From Rubrivivax sp. (GTDB lineage: Bacteria; Pseudomonadota; Gammaproteobacteria; Burkholderiales; Burkholderiaceae): a stretch of 64,000 bases of DNA. Positions 35,106-44,655 of the stretch are shown piece after piece; position 1 is the first letter of the stretch, and each line of letters begins with the position of its first letter. The position numbers were made by a program, and so were the translations under genes. The stretch spans positions 23,762-87,761 of the forward strand of contig JAEUOZ010000039.1 of the NCBI GenBank assembly GCA_016790225.1, read 5' to 3'. The notes under the pieces were generated by a model. The model worked only from the letters and a program-made list of their open reading frames with translations, had not been told where the DNA came from and did no database searches.

Positions 35106-37109
35106 TCAGGCGGCCAGGTGGCGGGCCAGGAATCGCTCCACGCGCTGCCAGAAGTCGATCAGGTTCTCGGGCCTGCGCCAGCCGTGGCCCTCGTTCTTGT
35201 ACAGCACCCACTCCAGGTTCTGGTGGTGCGGGCGCAGCGACTTGAGCAGCGCCTCGGCGTGGTCCAGCGGAACGCGTGCGTCCCAGGCGCCATGCGCCAG
35301 CAGCAAGGGGTTGCGGATGCGGTCGGCCAGGCGCAGCGGTGAGTGCGCGCGCAGCATCTCGGCGTCGGCCTTGGGGTCGCCCATCAGGCGCGGCAGGCCC
35401 AGGGTCTTGGTCTCGCGGGTCAGATCGCTCCAGCGCAGCGAGTACATCAGCTCCAGATCGCTCACCGCGACCCAAGCCACCCCTGCGCGAAAGAGATCCG
35501 GCTCGCTGGCCAGGCCCATCAGGCTCGCGTAGCCGCCGTAGCTGGCGCCGAGGATGCCGATGCGCCGGGGATCGGCCACCTTCTGCGCGATGGCCCAGCG
35601 GGCGGCATCGGCCAGATCGGTCTGCATGGCCTGGCCCCACTGCTTCCAGCCGGCGCGAAAGTGGTCATGGCCATAGCCCAGCGAGCCGCGGAACTCCGGC
35701 TGCAGCACGGCGTAGCCGCGGCTGGCCAGAAACTGCACCTCGTCCTGCCACTGCCAGGCGGCGCCGCGCGCCCAGGGCCCGCCATGCACCCACACCACCA
35801 TCGGCAGGTTCTGCTTCGCTGCGCCGGCGGGCAGCGTCAGCCACACGGGCAGGCTGCGGCCATCGCGCGCCGGGATCCAGTGCAGCTCCAGGGTCCCCAT
35901 GCGCCGCGCCTCGATGCGCGGGCGGCTTTCGCCCAGCCGCACGAAGCGCTGGCTCTCCGTGTTGAAGGCCAGGGCGCGCAGCGGCTGCTGATCGGAGAAG
36001 TTCTGCACCAGCACCCAGGGTGAGGCGCCGTGCTGCGCAAGGCTCAGGCGGTTCACGGCACCGGGCAGGGCCTTGTCGACGCGTTCCTGCAGCGCCTGCA
36101 GCTTGGGATCGAGCCACTGCGTGACCTCGGCATCGATGGTGTAGCGCAGGCCCACCAGCTGCCCTTCGCGCAGCAACAGCCGGGGGTGGACATCGAACTT
36201 CGGATGCCAGGCGAGTGGCTTGTCCGGCAGACGGCCGGTGGCGGGATCCACCTTGAAGAGCGCCTCGCGCCCTTGATGAGACGCGGTGACGTAGAGCTGG
36301 CCGGTGTTGTCCACCCAGAGCGGCCACCAGCCCTGGTCATCGTTGAGCCGGCTGCGCTGCAGGGTCTTCCAGCTGCCCTCGGGCTCACGCCAGAACAGCT
36401 CGCGCTGCTCGCCTTCGCGCACCACGGCCGCGCGCAGTTCGCCCTGCGCGTCGAAGGCCCAGGCTTCGCTGTTCTGCGGCACGTCCACGGCGCGGTTCAG
36501 ACGGTGGCGCACGTCGAGCCAGCGCAGGTCGTAGTGGCCGACGCGCTCGCTGCTGACTTCGTCGGGCTTGATCACCAGGACCGAGCGGCCTTCGGGCCAG
36601 GCGGGCAGATCCATCAGCTGGTAGCGCCAGTGCAGGAGCTTTCTCTCGACGCCGTCTTGAGGCTGCCATCCGGTGTCCACCAGCTGGCGCAGCGCCCGAC
36701 CCTGCACATCCACCGCATAGAGGCCGGGGCCGTAGTCGACGCGCCAATAGTCGACCAGTTCCAGCTCGGTGTCGAAGACCAGGTCCTCGTCATTGACCCA
36801 GGCAAAACGATCGATGTCGCTCTGGCTGATTGCCGCGATGGCCTGCGACTTCATCGTCGTCAGGTCCACCACCGCCAGCCGCGCGCGGCCATCCTCCTGC
36901 GCGCTGATGGTCATGGCCACCTTGGTGCCGTCCGGCGACAGCTTTGCGCCGCGCATCAGCGCGCGCTGGAAGAAGTGCTCCAGCGGCACCGGGCCGGCGG
37001 TGGCCGTGGCTGGGGCGGGTGCCGGGGTCTGCCCCCAGGCGCTGCCTGCCAGTGCGCTGAGGCTGACACCGGCGCATGCGCTGCCCAGTGCCCGACGTCG
37101 GGTCCACAC
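35106..37109 (-). CDS. S9-family serine peptidase (prolyl oligopeptidase type), exported
   Basis: This protein of about 667 residues has a twin-arginine-like leader (TRRRALGSACAGVSLSALAG), a beta-propeller middle (SPDGTKVAMTISAQEDGRA, FAWVNDEDLVFDTELELVDY) and an alpha/beta-hydrolase end. The catalytic Ser lies in GILGASYGGYASLMG, the Asp in HGAWDARVPLDHAEALLKSL and the His in YKNEGHGWRRPEN. It would cleave short peptides in the periplasm. GTG 37109 was chosen because AGGGAG is 8 bases upstream; GTG 37115 is closer than usual. It follows the halogenase gene in the receptor-linked leftward set. Confidence 0.88.
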   Translation of the reverse strand: MWTRRRALGSACAGVSLSALAGSAWGQTPAPAPATATAGPVPLEHFFQRALMRGAKLSPDGTKVAMTISAQEDGRARLAVVDLTTMKSQAIAAISQSDIDRFAWVNDEDLVFDTELELVDYWRVDYGPGLYAVDVQGRALRQLVDTGWQPQDGVERKLLHWRYQLMDLPAWPEGRSVLVIKPDEVSSERVGHYDLRWLDVRHRLNRAVDVPQNSEAWAFDAQGELRAAVVREGEQRELFWREPEGSWKTLQRSRLNDDQGWWPLWVDNTGQLYVTASHQGREALFKVDPATGRLPDKPLAWHPKFDVHPRLLLREGQLVGLRYTIDAEVTQWLDPKLQALQERVDKALPGAVNRLSLAQHGASPWVLVQNFSDQQPLRALAFNTESQRFVRLGESRPRIEARRMGTLELHWIPARDGRSLPVWLTLPAGAAKQNLPMVVWVHGGPWARGAAWQWQDEVQFLASRGYAVLQPEFRGSLGYGHDHFRAGWKQWGQAMQTDLADAARWAIAQKVADPRRIGILGASYGGYASLMGLASEPDLFRAGVAWVAVSDLELMYSLRWSDLTRETKTLGLPRLMGDPKADAEMLRAHSPLRLADRIRNPLLLAHGAWDARVPLDHAEALLKSLRPHHQNLEWVLYKNEGHGWRRPENLIDFWQRVERFLARHLAA

Positions 37110-37171
37110 GATCACATCTCCCTGGATTCGAGTGTCGGGGCGGGCACCGAACGGCGCAGGCCCCGCAAAGG

Positions 37172-38716
37172 CTAATGTTTCATCGAAGCCGCTGTCCGGG
37201 GCGGCATGGCCTTGCAGTGCTGGTCGATGAAGGCGGCGTGATCGGGCATCACCGCGGCGCAGCGCTGCATCAGTTCGTGCACGCCCTTCAGGTAGGCCAT
37301 CACCTCGGGTTCCGGCAGGCTGTCCACCAGCGGGTGGTAGCCCTGTGGCACGAGGTTCTGGCCGAGCATCACCTGCAGCCAGGCGACTTCGGCGAAGAGC
37401 TCGTTGTTCTCCCGGATGATGCGGCCGTGCGTGCTGAACAGGCGCAGCTTGGCCTTCAGCGATTCGGGCACGTCCATCTCGCGGCAGGCCACCCAGAACG
37501 GCGAATCGTCCCGTTGGTTCAGGTGGTAGTGCAGGATGATGAAGTCCCGGATGCGCTCGAACTCGAAGCGGAAGAGGCGGTTGTATTCGTCGATGTCGGT
37601 CTGCTCGAAGCCGGCAGTCGGGAAAAAGTCGATCAGCCGCGCGATCGAGGTCTGGATCAGGTGGATGCTGGTCGATTCCAGGGGTTCGAGAAAGCCGCTG
37701 GCCAGGCCGATGGCCACGACGTTGCGGTTCCAGCCCTGCTTGCGCATGCCGGTGACGAAGCGCAGCGTGCGGGGTTCGGCCAGCTGCTCGCCATCCAGAT
37801 TGCCCAGCAGCACGGCGGTGGCTTCGTCCTCGCTGATGTGGCGGCTGCTGAAGACATGGCCGTTGCCGGTGCGGTGCTGCAGGGGAATGCGCCATTGCCA
37901 GCCGGCGCGGTGCGCCGTGCTGCGCGTGTAGGGCGTGAAGGGCGAGGCTGATGCGCAGGGCACGGCGATCGCGCGATCGCAGGGCAGCCAGTGTGTCCAG
38001 TCCTCGTAGCCGGTCTTCAGCGTCTGCTCGATCAGCAGGCCGCGAAAGCCCGAGCAATCGATGAACAGCTCGCCCTCCACACGCTGGCCGCTTTCCAGCA
38101 CGACGGCCGCCACGTGCCCGTTGCCGGGGTTCATCGCCACCTCGCGGATCTTGCCCTCGATGCGCGTGACGCCGCGCCCTTCGGCATGGCCGCGCAGGTA
38201 GCGCGCATACAGCCCGGCGTCGAAGTGGAAGGCGTAGGTGATGTCGTTCAAGGGCGAGTTCTGCACATCGGCCGGCGGCCGCATGAAGCGGTTCTGGTAG
38301 GCCGCCGCGCGCGTGATCGCAAACTCGCCCAGATCAGGTATCTGGCCGGTGCGGTGCATCTTCAGCCAGTACTGGTGGAAGGGCACGGCCCACAGGTCCT
38401 GGCCGAAGCGACCGAAGGCGTGCATGTAGCGGCTGCCCTGGCGCCCCCAGTTGACGAACTCGATGCCCAGCTTGAAGCTGCCCTGTGTCTCGCGCATGAA
38501 TTCATCTTCGTCGAGCTCCAGCACGCGGTTGAAGAGCTGGATCATCGGGATCGTGGCTTCGCCGACGCCGACGGTGCCGATCTCCTCGCTCTCGACCAGC
38601 GTGATGGCCACGCGGCCGCGCAGCACCTTGGACAAGGCGGCGGCGGCCATCCAGCCGGCTGTGCCGCCGCCGGCGATGACGACACGCTGGATCGGGGTTT
38701 GGGCAGGTGAATTCAT
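37172..38716 (-). CDS. Flavin-dependent tryptophan halogenase family protein
   Basis: This 514-residue protein has the FAD-binding motif VVIAGGGTAGWMAAAALSK, the family motif GTVGVGEATIP, a Lys at the position of the halogenase active-site Lys (K82 in SFKLGIEFVNW), and the halogenase signature WQWRIP near residue 272. True tryptophan halogenases chlorinate or brominate indoles. Many members, however, lie beside sugar TonB receptors in Caulobacter, Xanthomonas and relatives, with no known halogenated product. The present context (receptor upstream, amylase divergent) fits that second group. The substrate is unknown. Confidence 0.85.
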   Translation of the reverse strand: MNSPAQTPIQRVVIAGGGTAGWMAAAALSKVLRGRVAITLVESEEIGTVGVGEATIPMIQLFNRVLELDEDEFMRETQGSFKLGIEFVNWGRQGSRYMHAFGRFGQDLWAVPFHQYWLKMHRTGQIPDLGEFAITRAAAYQNRFMRPPADVQNSPLNDITYAFHFDAGLYARYLRGHAEGRGVTRIEGKIREVAMNPGNGHVAAVVLESGQRVEGELFIDCSGFRGLLIEQTLKTGYEDWTHWLPCDRAIAVPCASASPFTPYTRSTAHRAGWQWRIPLQHRTGNGHVFSSRHISEDEATAVLLGNLDGEQLAEPRTLRFVTGMRKQGWNRNVVAIGLASGFLEPLESTSIHLIQTSIARLIDFFPTAGFEQTDIDEYNRLFRFEFERIRDFIILHYHLNQRDDSPFWVACREMDVPESLKAKLRLFSTHGRIIRENNELFAEVAWLQVMLGQNLVPQGYHPLVDSLPEPEVMAYLKGVHELMQRCAAVMPDHAAFIDQHCKAMPPRTAASMKH

Positions 38717-38857
38717 GGGCTGAAGCTTAGGGCAGCGTGCGCAGCCCGTGCCGCGCACGGGGTCTCATCCAGAAGGACAGAACCCCGGGGCCTTGCGGTC
38801 GCCGGGGTTCCTGCAGATCGGCCGGGCGCACAGCGGCGCCCGGCGCGGGCCGTTCGA

Positions 38858-41689
38858 TCAGAACTTGTAGTTCGCGCCGAACAGGTAGGTCTTGCCGTAG
38901 CGCTTGGTGTCGGTCGGCGCGTTGCGGTCGGTGATGTACTGCTGGAACAGCGCATCGGTGACGTTGTTTGCCTGGAACAGCAGCGACAGACCCTTCAGGA
39001 AGGAGCGATCCGGGAAGGTGTAGCCCAGCTGCAGATCGACCACGGTCTCGCCCTTGATGAAGGTGATCTCGGTATCGTCCTTGTAGTCCTTGATCTCGCC
39101 CAGGAAGTCAGAGCGCGTACGCTGCGCCACGGCGATCTGGAAGCCGTGCTTCTCGTAGTAGAAGCGCAGGTTGGTCACCTTGCGCGACAGGCCCGGCAGC
39201 GGGATGTTGAAGGACTGGCCCGCATTCAGACCCGCCAGCTGGCCCGGGCCGATGACGATGCTGCTGCGCGTATCGCTGTGGTTGATGGCGATGCCGAAGC
39301 CATCCAGCGGCTTGGCGATCATCGACAGCGGCACGTTCACCGCCAGCTCGACACCGCTGATGTTGCCGCCGGTGCCGTTGGTCGGACGCGTCAGGATGCC
39401 CAGCGTGCCGGCTGGCGGAACCACGAAGTTGGCGGGCAGGCGCCCGGCAAAGTCGAAGGGCGTCGGCAGGGTCAGCACATAGGTGTCGATGTCCTTGTAG
39501 AACCCGGCGACGCTGATGTAGCCCTTGTTGCTGAAGTACTTCTCGAAAGAGATGTCCAGGGCCGTGGCGCGGAATGGCTCCAGCTCCGGGTTGCCGCCGC
39601 TGGAGACGATGCGCTGCACCGGCTGCAGGGGCGGGTTGGGCAGGCTGGGCGGATCCATGCTGGCGCGCATCTGGCCCATGGTCGGACGCGACAGCGTCTT
39701 GCCCAGGCCGAAGCGGGCAATCATGTCGCTGCCCACATCCACGTTCAGGTTCACGCTCGGCAGCACATCGGTATAGGTCTTGCCACCCGACAGCGTGGTG
39801 CAGGTGCCCGGCGTGGTGCCCGCGCAGCGGCCGGAATCGTTGACGAAGCCGGTGGAGCTCTGTTCCGTGCGCACCATCTGCATGCCGGCATTGCCCGTGT
39901 ACGGGAAGCCGAACAGCGTGCCGTCCAGATCACCCTTGACGAAGGCCGTGGTCACGTCTTCCTTGACGGCCCAGTTGCGGTTGATGACGGTGCCGTAGAG
40001 GTTGGAGCGCAGGTTGTAGATGCTGCCCAGCGAGCCGCGCGGATCCCAGGTGGCGATCTCGAAGCCGGCCACGTTCTGCGTGGTCGATCCCGGCACGTTG
40101 ATGGCCGCAAACGGGCCGGTGGCGCCAGCCACGACCAGGAAGCCTTCCTGCGTGTTGGCGATCTTCTCGCGCTCGGTGGAGGCCAGGCCCACTTCCAGCG
40201 AGCTGAGGTGGCCCCAGCCCAGATCGCGCTTGGCGCTGAAGCGCAGGTTCATGATCTCGTCGCTGATGCGCGGCGAAGCCACATAACCGGCCTGCGGCGA
40301 GTTGATGCCGCCGCCCCAGCCCATCACGTCGGTCAGCTTGACGACGCTGCGGTCTGCGAAGTTGGTGCTGGAAGTAAAGACCAGATCACCGTGATTGGTT
40401 CCGTTGAAGCCGGTCCAGCTGATGGTGCCGGTGGCGCCAGGGGTGGCAGGCGCGCCGTCACGCTGCGTCGGGTTGCCGTTGCCGGGCAAGCCGGCCGTGG
40501 TCTCGAAGCGGGCGCTTTCCTTGATGACCTTGGACTGGCCCAGATCACCGGTCAACGACCACTTGTCGACCTTCAGGTTGGCATTCAGGCCCCAGGCCTT
40601 CAGATCGTCGTCCGAACCTTCGTTGTGGTTGCGGATCACGCCCTTGAAGTTGTTGACCGTGCCGCTGGAGGCAAAGCCGTTGGCGACAGTGGCATTGACG
40701 AGTTGCGGGGCGCCGCGGTAGTTCTCGGCGCCGGAACCGCCGCCGATGAAGCCTTCGATGCCCTTCTTGAAGTTGGCCTGGCGACCCTTGGACTGGAAGA
40801 TGTCCAGCGTGGTCTCGAAGTTCTTGTTGGGCTTCCACTGCAGAACGCCCATCACGCCTTCACGCGTCTGGTCGCTGTACTCGATGTCGCGCCCGAAGCC
40901 GCCCGGCACACCCACCTGAGCGCCGTTGAAGTCCAGCGTCGGTGTCCAGCCACCCCAGGTGTTCACGCGCAGCTGGCCGGCGCCGGTCTCGGTGAACTTC
41001 ACCGCGCCCACGGCCACGCCGATGGTGCGGTTCAGGAACTGGTCGACATAGGCAAACGACATCTTGTCGCCTTCGCCTTCGCCATTGGGTACGCCGTTGT
41101 CGATGCCGGTCTTCTGGCCGCGGTAGTTCAGCGCGATCTGGCGGCCGCTGGCGCTCAGCGGACGGATGGTGCGCAGATCGATGGTCGACGAAAGGCCCTG
41201 GCCCAGCAGGCTGGCGTGCGGCGTCTTGTAGACCAGCACGCTGTTCAGCAGCTCGGAGGGGTAGAGGTCGAAGTCCACGCCGCGGCTGTCGCCGGACGAG
41301 GCCACTTCACGCCCGTTGAGCAGGCCGCCGTTGAAATCGGGCGACATGCCGCGCACGCTGATCGCCTGGGCCTTGCCCGAGCCCTTGTTGCGCTGCGCGG
41401 CCACGCCGGGCAGGCGCGCGATCGAATCGGCCACCGAAGGATCGGGCAGCTTGCCCAGGTCTTCAGAGGTGATCGCCTCGACGATGGTGTCGGCTTCCTT
41501 CTTGGCCGTGATGGCGGTCTCGATGGCGCGGCGGATGCCCGTCACCACCACGGTCTGATCGGCCGGAGCGGCGGCGGGAGCGGTTTGCGCCAGAACGGTG
41601 CCGGGCGACCACACGAGCAGCGCGACAGCGGCTGCAACGGGCGTGGACTTCAGTACGGCACGACGGGCGCGCGGGTGGGCAGCGTTCAT
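38858..41689 (-). CDS. TonB-dependent outer-membrane receptor, probably for maltodextrins
   Basis: This 943-residue receptor has a signal peptide (VAAAVALLVWSPGTVLAQ), a TonB-box-like stretch after it (DQTVVVTGIRRAIETAITAK), a plug domain (ADSIARLPGVAAQRNKGSGK, ISVRGMSPDFNGGLLNGRE) and a long beta-barrel ending YLFGANYKF with the C-terminal Phe. AAGGAG lies nine bases before the ATG. Placement opposite a secreted alpha-amylase resembles the MalA-type receptor of Caulobacter, so maltodextrin is the likely ligand. The receptor, halogenase and peptidase genes are co-directional and probably co-regulated. Confidence 0.92.
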   Translation of the reverse strand: MNAAHPRARRAVLKSTPVAAAVALLVWSPGTVLAQTAPAAAPADQTVVVTGIRRAIETAITAKKEADTIVEAITSEDLGKLPDPSVADSIARLPGVAAQRNKGSGKAQAISVRGMSPDFNGGLLNGREVASSGDSRGVDFDLYPSELLNSVLVYKTPHASLLGQGLSSTIDLRTIRPLSASGRQIALNYRGQKTGIDNGVPNGEGEGDKMSFAYVDQFLNRTIGVAVGAVKFTETGAGQLRVNTWGGWTPTLDFNGAQVGVPGGFGRDIEYSDQTREGVMGVLQWKPNKNFETTLDIFQSKGRQANFKKGIEGFIGGGSGAENYRGAPQLVNATVANGFASSGTVNNFKGVIRNHNEGSDDDLKAWGLNANLKVDKWSLTGDLGQSKVIKESARFETTAGLPGNGNPTQRDGAPATPGATGTISWTGFNGTNHGDLVFTSSTNFADRSVVKLTDVMGWGGGINSPQAGYVASPRISDEIMNLRFSAKRDLGWGHLSSLEVGLASTEREKIANTQEGFLVVAGATGPFAAINVPGSTTQNVAGFEIATWDPRGSLGSIYNLRSNLYGTVINRNWAVKEDVTTAFVKGDLDGTLFGFPYTGNAGMQMVRTEQSSTGFVNDSGRCAGTTPGTCTTLSGGKTYTDVLPSVNLNVDVGSDMIARFGLGKTLSRPTMGQMRASMDPPSLPNPPLQPVQRIVSSGGNPELEPFRATALDISFEKYFSNKGYISVAGFYKDIDTYVLTLPTPFDFAGRLPANFVVPPAGTLGILTRPTNGTGGNISGVELAVNVPLSMIAKPLDGFGIAINHSDTRSSIVIGPGQLAGLNAGQSFNIPLPGLSRKVTNLRFYYEKHGFQIAVAQRTRSDFLGEIKDYKDDTEITFIKGETVVDLQLGYTFPDRSFLKGLSLLFQANNVTDALFQQYITDRNAPTDTKRYGKTYLFGANYKF

Positions 41690-41738
41690 CGGGGTTGTCT
41701 CCTTCGGGTGCGAAAAAAGTGTGTCGTGCACCTCATGA

Positions 41739-41754
41739 GCGCTCTTTGGAGCGC
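41739..41754. promoter_or_regulatory. Hairpin in the receptor leader
   Basis: GCGCTC (41739-41744) and GAGCGC (41749-41754) are inverted arms around TTTG, about 50 bp upstream of the receptor ATG. It could be a leader hairpin or operator. The wider 341-bp divergent gap (41690-42030) contains this, a degenerate HexR-like site at 41791-41805 (TGTACCAAAACTAGC, 11 of 15 positions), and the good HexR-like site at 41945. No gene is seen. Confidence 0.4.
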
Positions 41755-41944
41755 CATCTCTGGGCCACGACTTTAGGAATCAGGGCGGTTTGTACCAAAA
41801 CTAGCTAATCCGGAACCCTTGGGCAAACCCTAGGGGATGTCGCAAAAAAGCTGCAAGCCGGGCTGCGAACGAGGGATTCCCGGGGGAAAACAGGGATAAA
41901 GGCGCCGAGCGAGCAGTCTGACAGGGTCGGGGATGACGGCGCGA

Positions 41945-41959
41945 TGTAGTGCAACTACA
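41945..41959. promoter_or_regulatory. HexR-like operator upstream of the alpha-amylase gene
   Basis: TGTAGTGCAACTACA has perfect 6-bp arms (TGTAGT/ACTACA) and matches the HexR consensus at 13 of 15 positions; only the spacer differs. It lies 71 bp upstream of the amylase ATG and about 255 bp from the divergent receptor start. Confidence 0.72.
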
Positions 41960-42030
41960 CTTTTGCGATGCAGAACTCAGCATCGGCGGCGCGCACCAGG
42001 AGGGAGCGGTCTGAACCCCCCAATCGGGGG

Positions 42031-44655
42031 ATGTCCGCCTTCCGCCTGGGCTGCGCGCTCGTGGCCTTGTGCGGCAGTCTGGCGGCGGGCGCGGCGGGGC
42101 CCGCGGTGCCGGGGCCCCTGCATGTGCCCTCGCCCGATTGGCGGGACCAGGTCATCTATTTCCTGCTGACCGATCGCTTTGCCGACGGCGACCCGCGCAA
42201 CAACGATCAGGGCGCAGGCGAGTACGACCCCAGCCGCTCTTCCCACTACAGCGGTGGCGATCTGGCGGGCGTGCGCCAGCGGCTGGACTACATCCAGGGC
42301 CTGGGCGCCACGGCCGTCTGGCTCACGCCCTGGGTCGCCAACCAGTGGATCGATCCGCTGAACGGCTATACCGGCTACCACGGCTACTGGGCCGAGCACT
42401 TCAAGCGCGTCGACCGCCACGTCGGCACGCTGGCCGATCTGCGGCAGCTGTCGCGGGCCCTGCACGGGCGCGGCATGTACCTGGTGCAGGACATCGTGCT
42501 CAACCACACCGGCAATTTCTTCGGCTATCCGGGCGGCTGGGATGCGCAGGACCCCGCGCGCTTCTATCAGCCCAATGCGGGCTCGCGCCCGGTGCTGCGC
42601 CCCACGCAGCCGCCCTTCGATCTGAATGACCCGCGCCGGGCGCGTGACCGTGCCGCCGGCATCTACCACTGGACGCCCAACGTCGCCAACTACAACGACC
42701 CCCATCAGGAGCACCACTTCCAGATGTCCGGCCTGGACGATCTGGCCACCGGCCATCCGGTGGTGCGCCGCGCGCTGCGCGACAGCTATGGCCACTGGAT
42801 CCGCGAGGCGGGCGTGGATGCGTTCCGGCTGGACACGGCGTTCTACGTGCCGGCCGAGGACGTGGCGGACTTCCTGTACGCCCGCGATCCGGTGGCACCC
42901 GGCGTCATCGAGCAGGCGCGGCGCACCGGCCGGCAGGACTTCTTCGTCTTCGGCGAGGGCTTCGGCATCGACAAGCCGTTCCAGGACGAGCAGGCGCGCA
43001 AGGTCGAGCGCTACATGCACGCTGCGCAAGGCCGGCCCGTGATGCAGGGCATGCTCAACTTTCCACTGCATGGGTCTTTGCTGGAGGTGCTGGCGCGTGG
43101 CCAGCCCACCGCACAGCTGGGCTGGCGCATCCAGCGCATGATGAGCCTGCACCCGCGCGCGCACTGGATGCCCAGCTTCCTGGACAACCATGACCTGGAC
43201 CGCTTTCTCGCAGGCGGCAGCCCCGCCGCGCTGCAGCAAGGCCTGCTGGCCTTGTTCACGCTGCCGGGGATCCCGGTTGTCTACTACGGCACCGAGCAAG
43301 GCTTCACGCGCCCGCGCGCCTCGATGTTTGCCGCCGGTCACGGCTCGGGCGGGCGCGATCACTTCGACACGGCGGCACCCGGCTATCGGCAGATCGCCGC
43401 GCTCAGCGCGCTGCGTCGCGGCGATGCCGTCTTCACGCGCGGGCTGCCGCAGGTGCTGGCGCAGTCTGCCGCCGGGCCGGGCGCGCTGGCCTGGCGCATG
43501 TCGCACCCCGGCCGGCCGGATGCGTTTGTGGTGCTCAACACGGCCGATCACGAGGTGCTGCTGGACAAGCTGCCCACCGGCCTGCCGCCGGGCACGCAGC
43601 TGCGTGCCCGCTTCGGGCTCCAGGGGCTGCCGCAAGACCTGAGCGTGGGCGAAGGGGGCTTCGTCACCTTGCCGCTGGCCGCGCGCGCCGGCGCGGTCTG
43701 GCAGGCGCCCGCAGGCGTGATGACGGCCACCGCGCGCGAGGCCTCGCCCCGAGCGGCTGTCCTGGCGCTGGACCCGGTGGCGCCCACGGCCAGCGGCGAC
43801 TTCACGGTCAGTGGCCGCGCGCCCGCCGGGCAGACGGTGCGGGTGGTGGTGGACGGCCATCTGGCGGCCGCGCCTTGGGTGCAGGCCGATGCGCAGGGGC
43901 GCTGGCAGGCCAGCGTGGACACGGGCGCGATGATCGACCCCGAGACGCCGCACCAGCTGGTGGCCTGGCAGCCCGACAGCGGCGCGGTCTCGGCCACCGC
44001 GGCCTTCCGCGTGCAGCGCGAGTGGCGCACCGTGGCCGATGTGGCCGACCCCGCCGGGGACGATGCCGGGCCGCAGGGGCGCTACCGCTATCCCACCGAC
44101 CCCAGCTATGCCGAGCACCGCAGCATGGATCTGCGGCGCGTGCAGGTGCAGTCCTCGGGCGGCGCGCTCAGGCTGAACCTCACGATGGCCGGCATCTCGC
44201 GCAGCTGGAACCCGGCCAACGGCTTTGACCACCTGGCGCTGACGGTCTTCATCGAGCTGCCTGGGCAGGCGGCATCAGGCTCGCGCCTGATGCCGCTGCA
44301 GAACGCCGAGCTGCCCGAAGGCCTGCAGTGGCACCGCCGCCTGCGCGTGCATGGCTGGTCCAATGCGCTGTTCCGGGATGAGGCCGCCGGCGCGCAATCC
44401 GAAGGCACGCCCGTGTCGCCCGGCGCGCGGCTGTCTGTGGACCTGGCCACGAACACCATCAGCCTGCTGCTGCCATCCGCTGCGCTGGGGGGTTTGACAT
44501 CCCTTTCCGGGGCACGCCTCTATGTCAATACCTGGGATTACGACGGCGGCTACCGCGCGCTGGCGCCCGAGCCGCAGAAGCATGTGATCGGCGGCGGCGA
44601 TCCGGCGCGCGATCCGCGGATCATGGACGAAAGCCCCGTCATCCGCCTGCCTTGA
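42031..44655 (+). CDS. Secreted GH13 alpha-amylase with C-terminal glucodextranase-C-like domain
   Basis: This 874-residue protein has a signal peptide (RLGCALVALCGSLAAGAAG) and a GH13 barrel: QVIYFLLTDRFADGDPRNND, YLVQDIVLNHTGNFFGYPGG, nucleophile D268 (VDAFRLDTAFYV), acid E309 (FFVFGEGFGID) and D388 (LDNHDLDRF). After the barrel's beta domain come an Ig-like region (about 590-665) and a C-terminal module (DPAGDDAGPQGRYRYP to LYVNTWDYDGGYRALAP) that resembles the C domain of glucodextranase. It would attack starch outside the cell or in the periplasm. ATG 42031 gives a clean signal peptide. Its stop overlaps the MATE gene start. Confidence 0.9.
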   Translation: MSAFRLGCALVALCGSLAAGAAGPAVPGPLHVPSPDWRDQVIYFLLTDRFADGDPRNNDQGAGEYDPSRSSHYSGGDLAGVRQRLDYIQGLGATAVWLTPWVANQWIDPLNGYTGYHGYWAEHFKRVDRHVGTLADLRQLSRALHGRGMYLVQDIVLNHTGNFFGYPGGWDAQDPARFYQPNAGSRPVLRPTQPPFDLNDPRRARDRAAGIYHWTPNVANYNDPHQEHHFQMSGLDDLATGHPVVRRALRDSYGHWIREAGVDAFRLDTAFYVPAEDVADFLYARDPVAPGVIEQARRTGRQDFFVFGEGFGIDKPFQDEQARKVERYMHAAQGRPVMQGMLNFPLHGSLLEVLARGQPTAQLGWRIQRMMSLHPRAHWMPSFLDNHDLDRFLAGGSPAALQQGLLALFTLPGIPVVYYGTEQGFTRPRASMFAAGHGSGGRDHFDTAAPGYRQIAALSALRRGDAVFTRGLPQVLAQSAAGPGALAWRMSHPGRPDAFVVLNTADHEVLLDKLPTGLPPGTQLRARFGLQGLPQDLSVGEGGFVTLPLAARAGAVWQAPAGVMTATAREASPRAAVLALDPVAPTASGDFTVSGRAPAGQTVRVVVDGHLAAAPWVQADAQGRWQASVDTGAMIDPETPHQLVAWQPDSGAVSATAAFRVQREWRTVADVADPAGDDAGPQGRYRYPTDPSYAEHRSMDLRRVQVQSSGGALRLNLTMAGISRSWNPANGFDHLALTVFIELPGQAASGSRLMPLQNAELPEGLQWHRRLRVHGWSNALFRDEAAGAQSEGTPVSPGARLSVDLATNTISLLLPSAALGGLTSLSGARLYVNTWDYDGGYRALAPEPQKHVIGGGDPARDPRIMDESPVIRLP

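Noticed and set aside
35106..38057. S9 peptidase extended upstream to about 980 residues
   Set aside because: The added part reads out of frame through the halogenase gene and has no domain; GTG 37109 has a Shine-Dalgarno sequence and begins an export leader.
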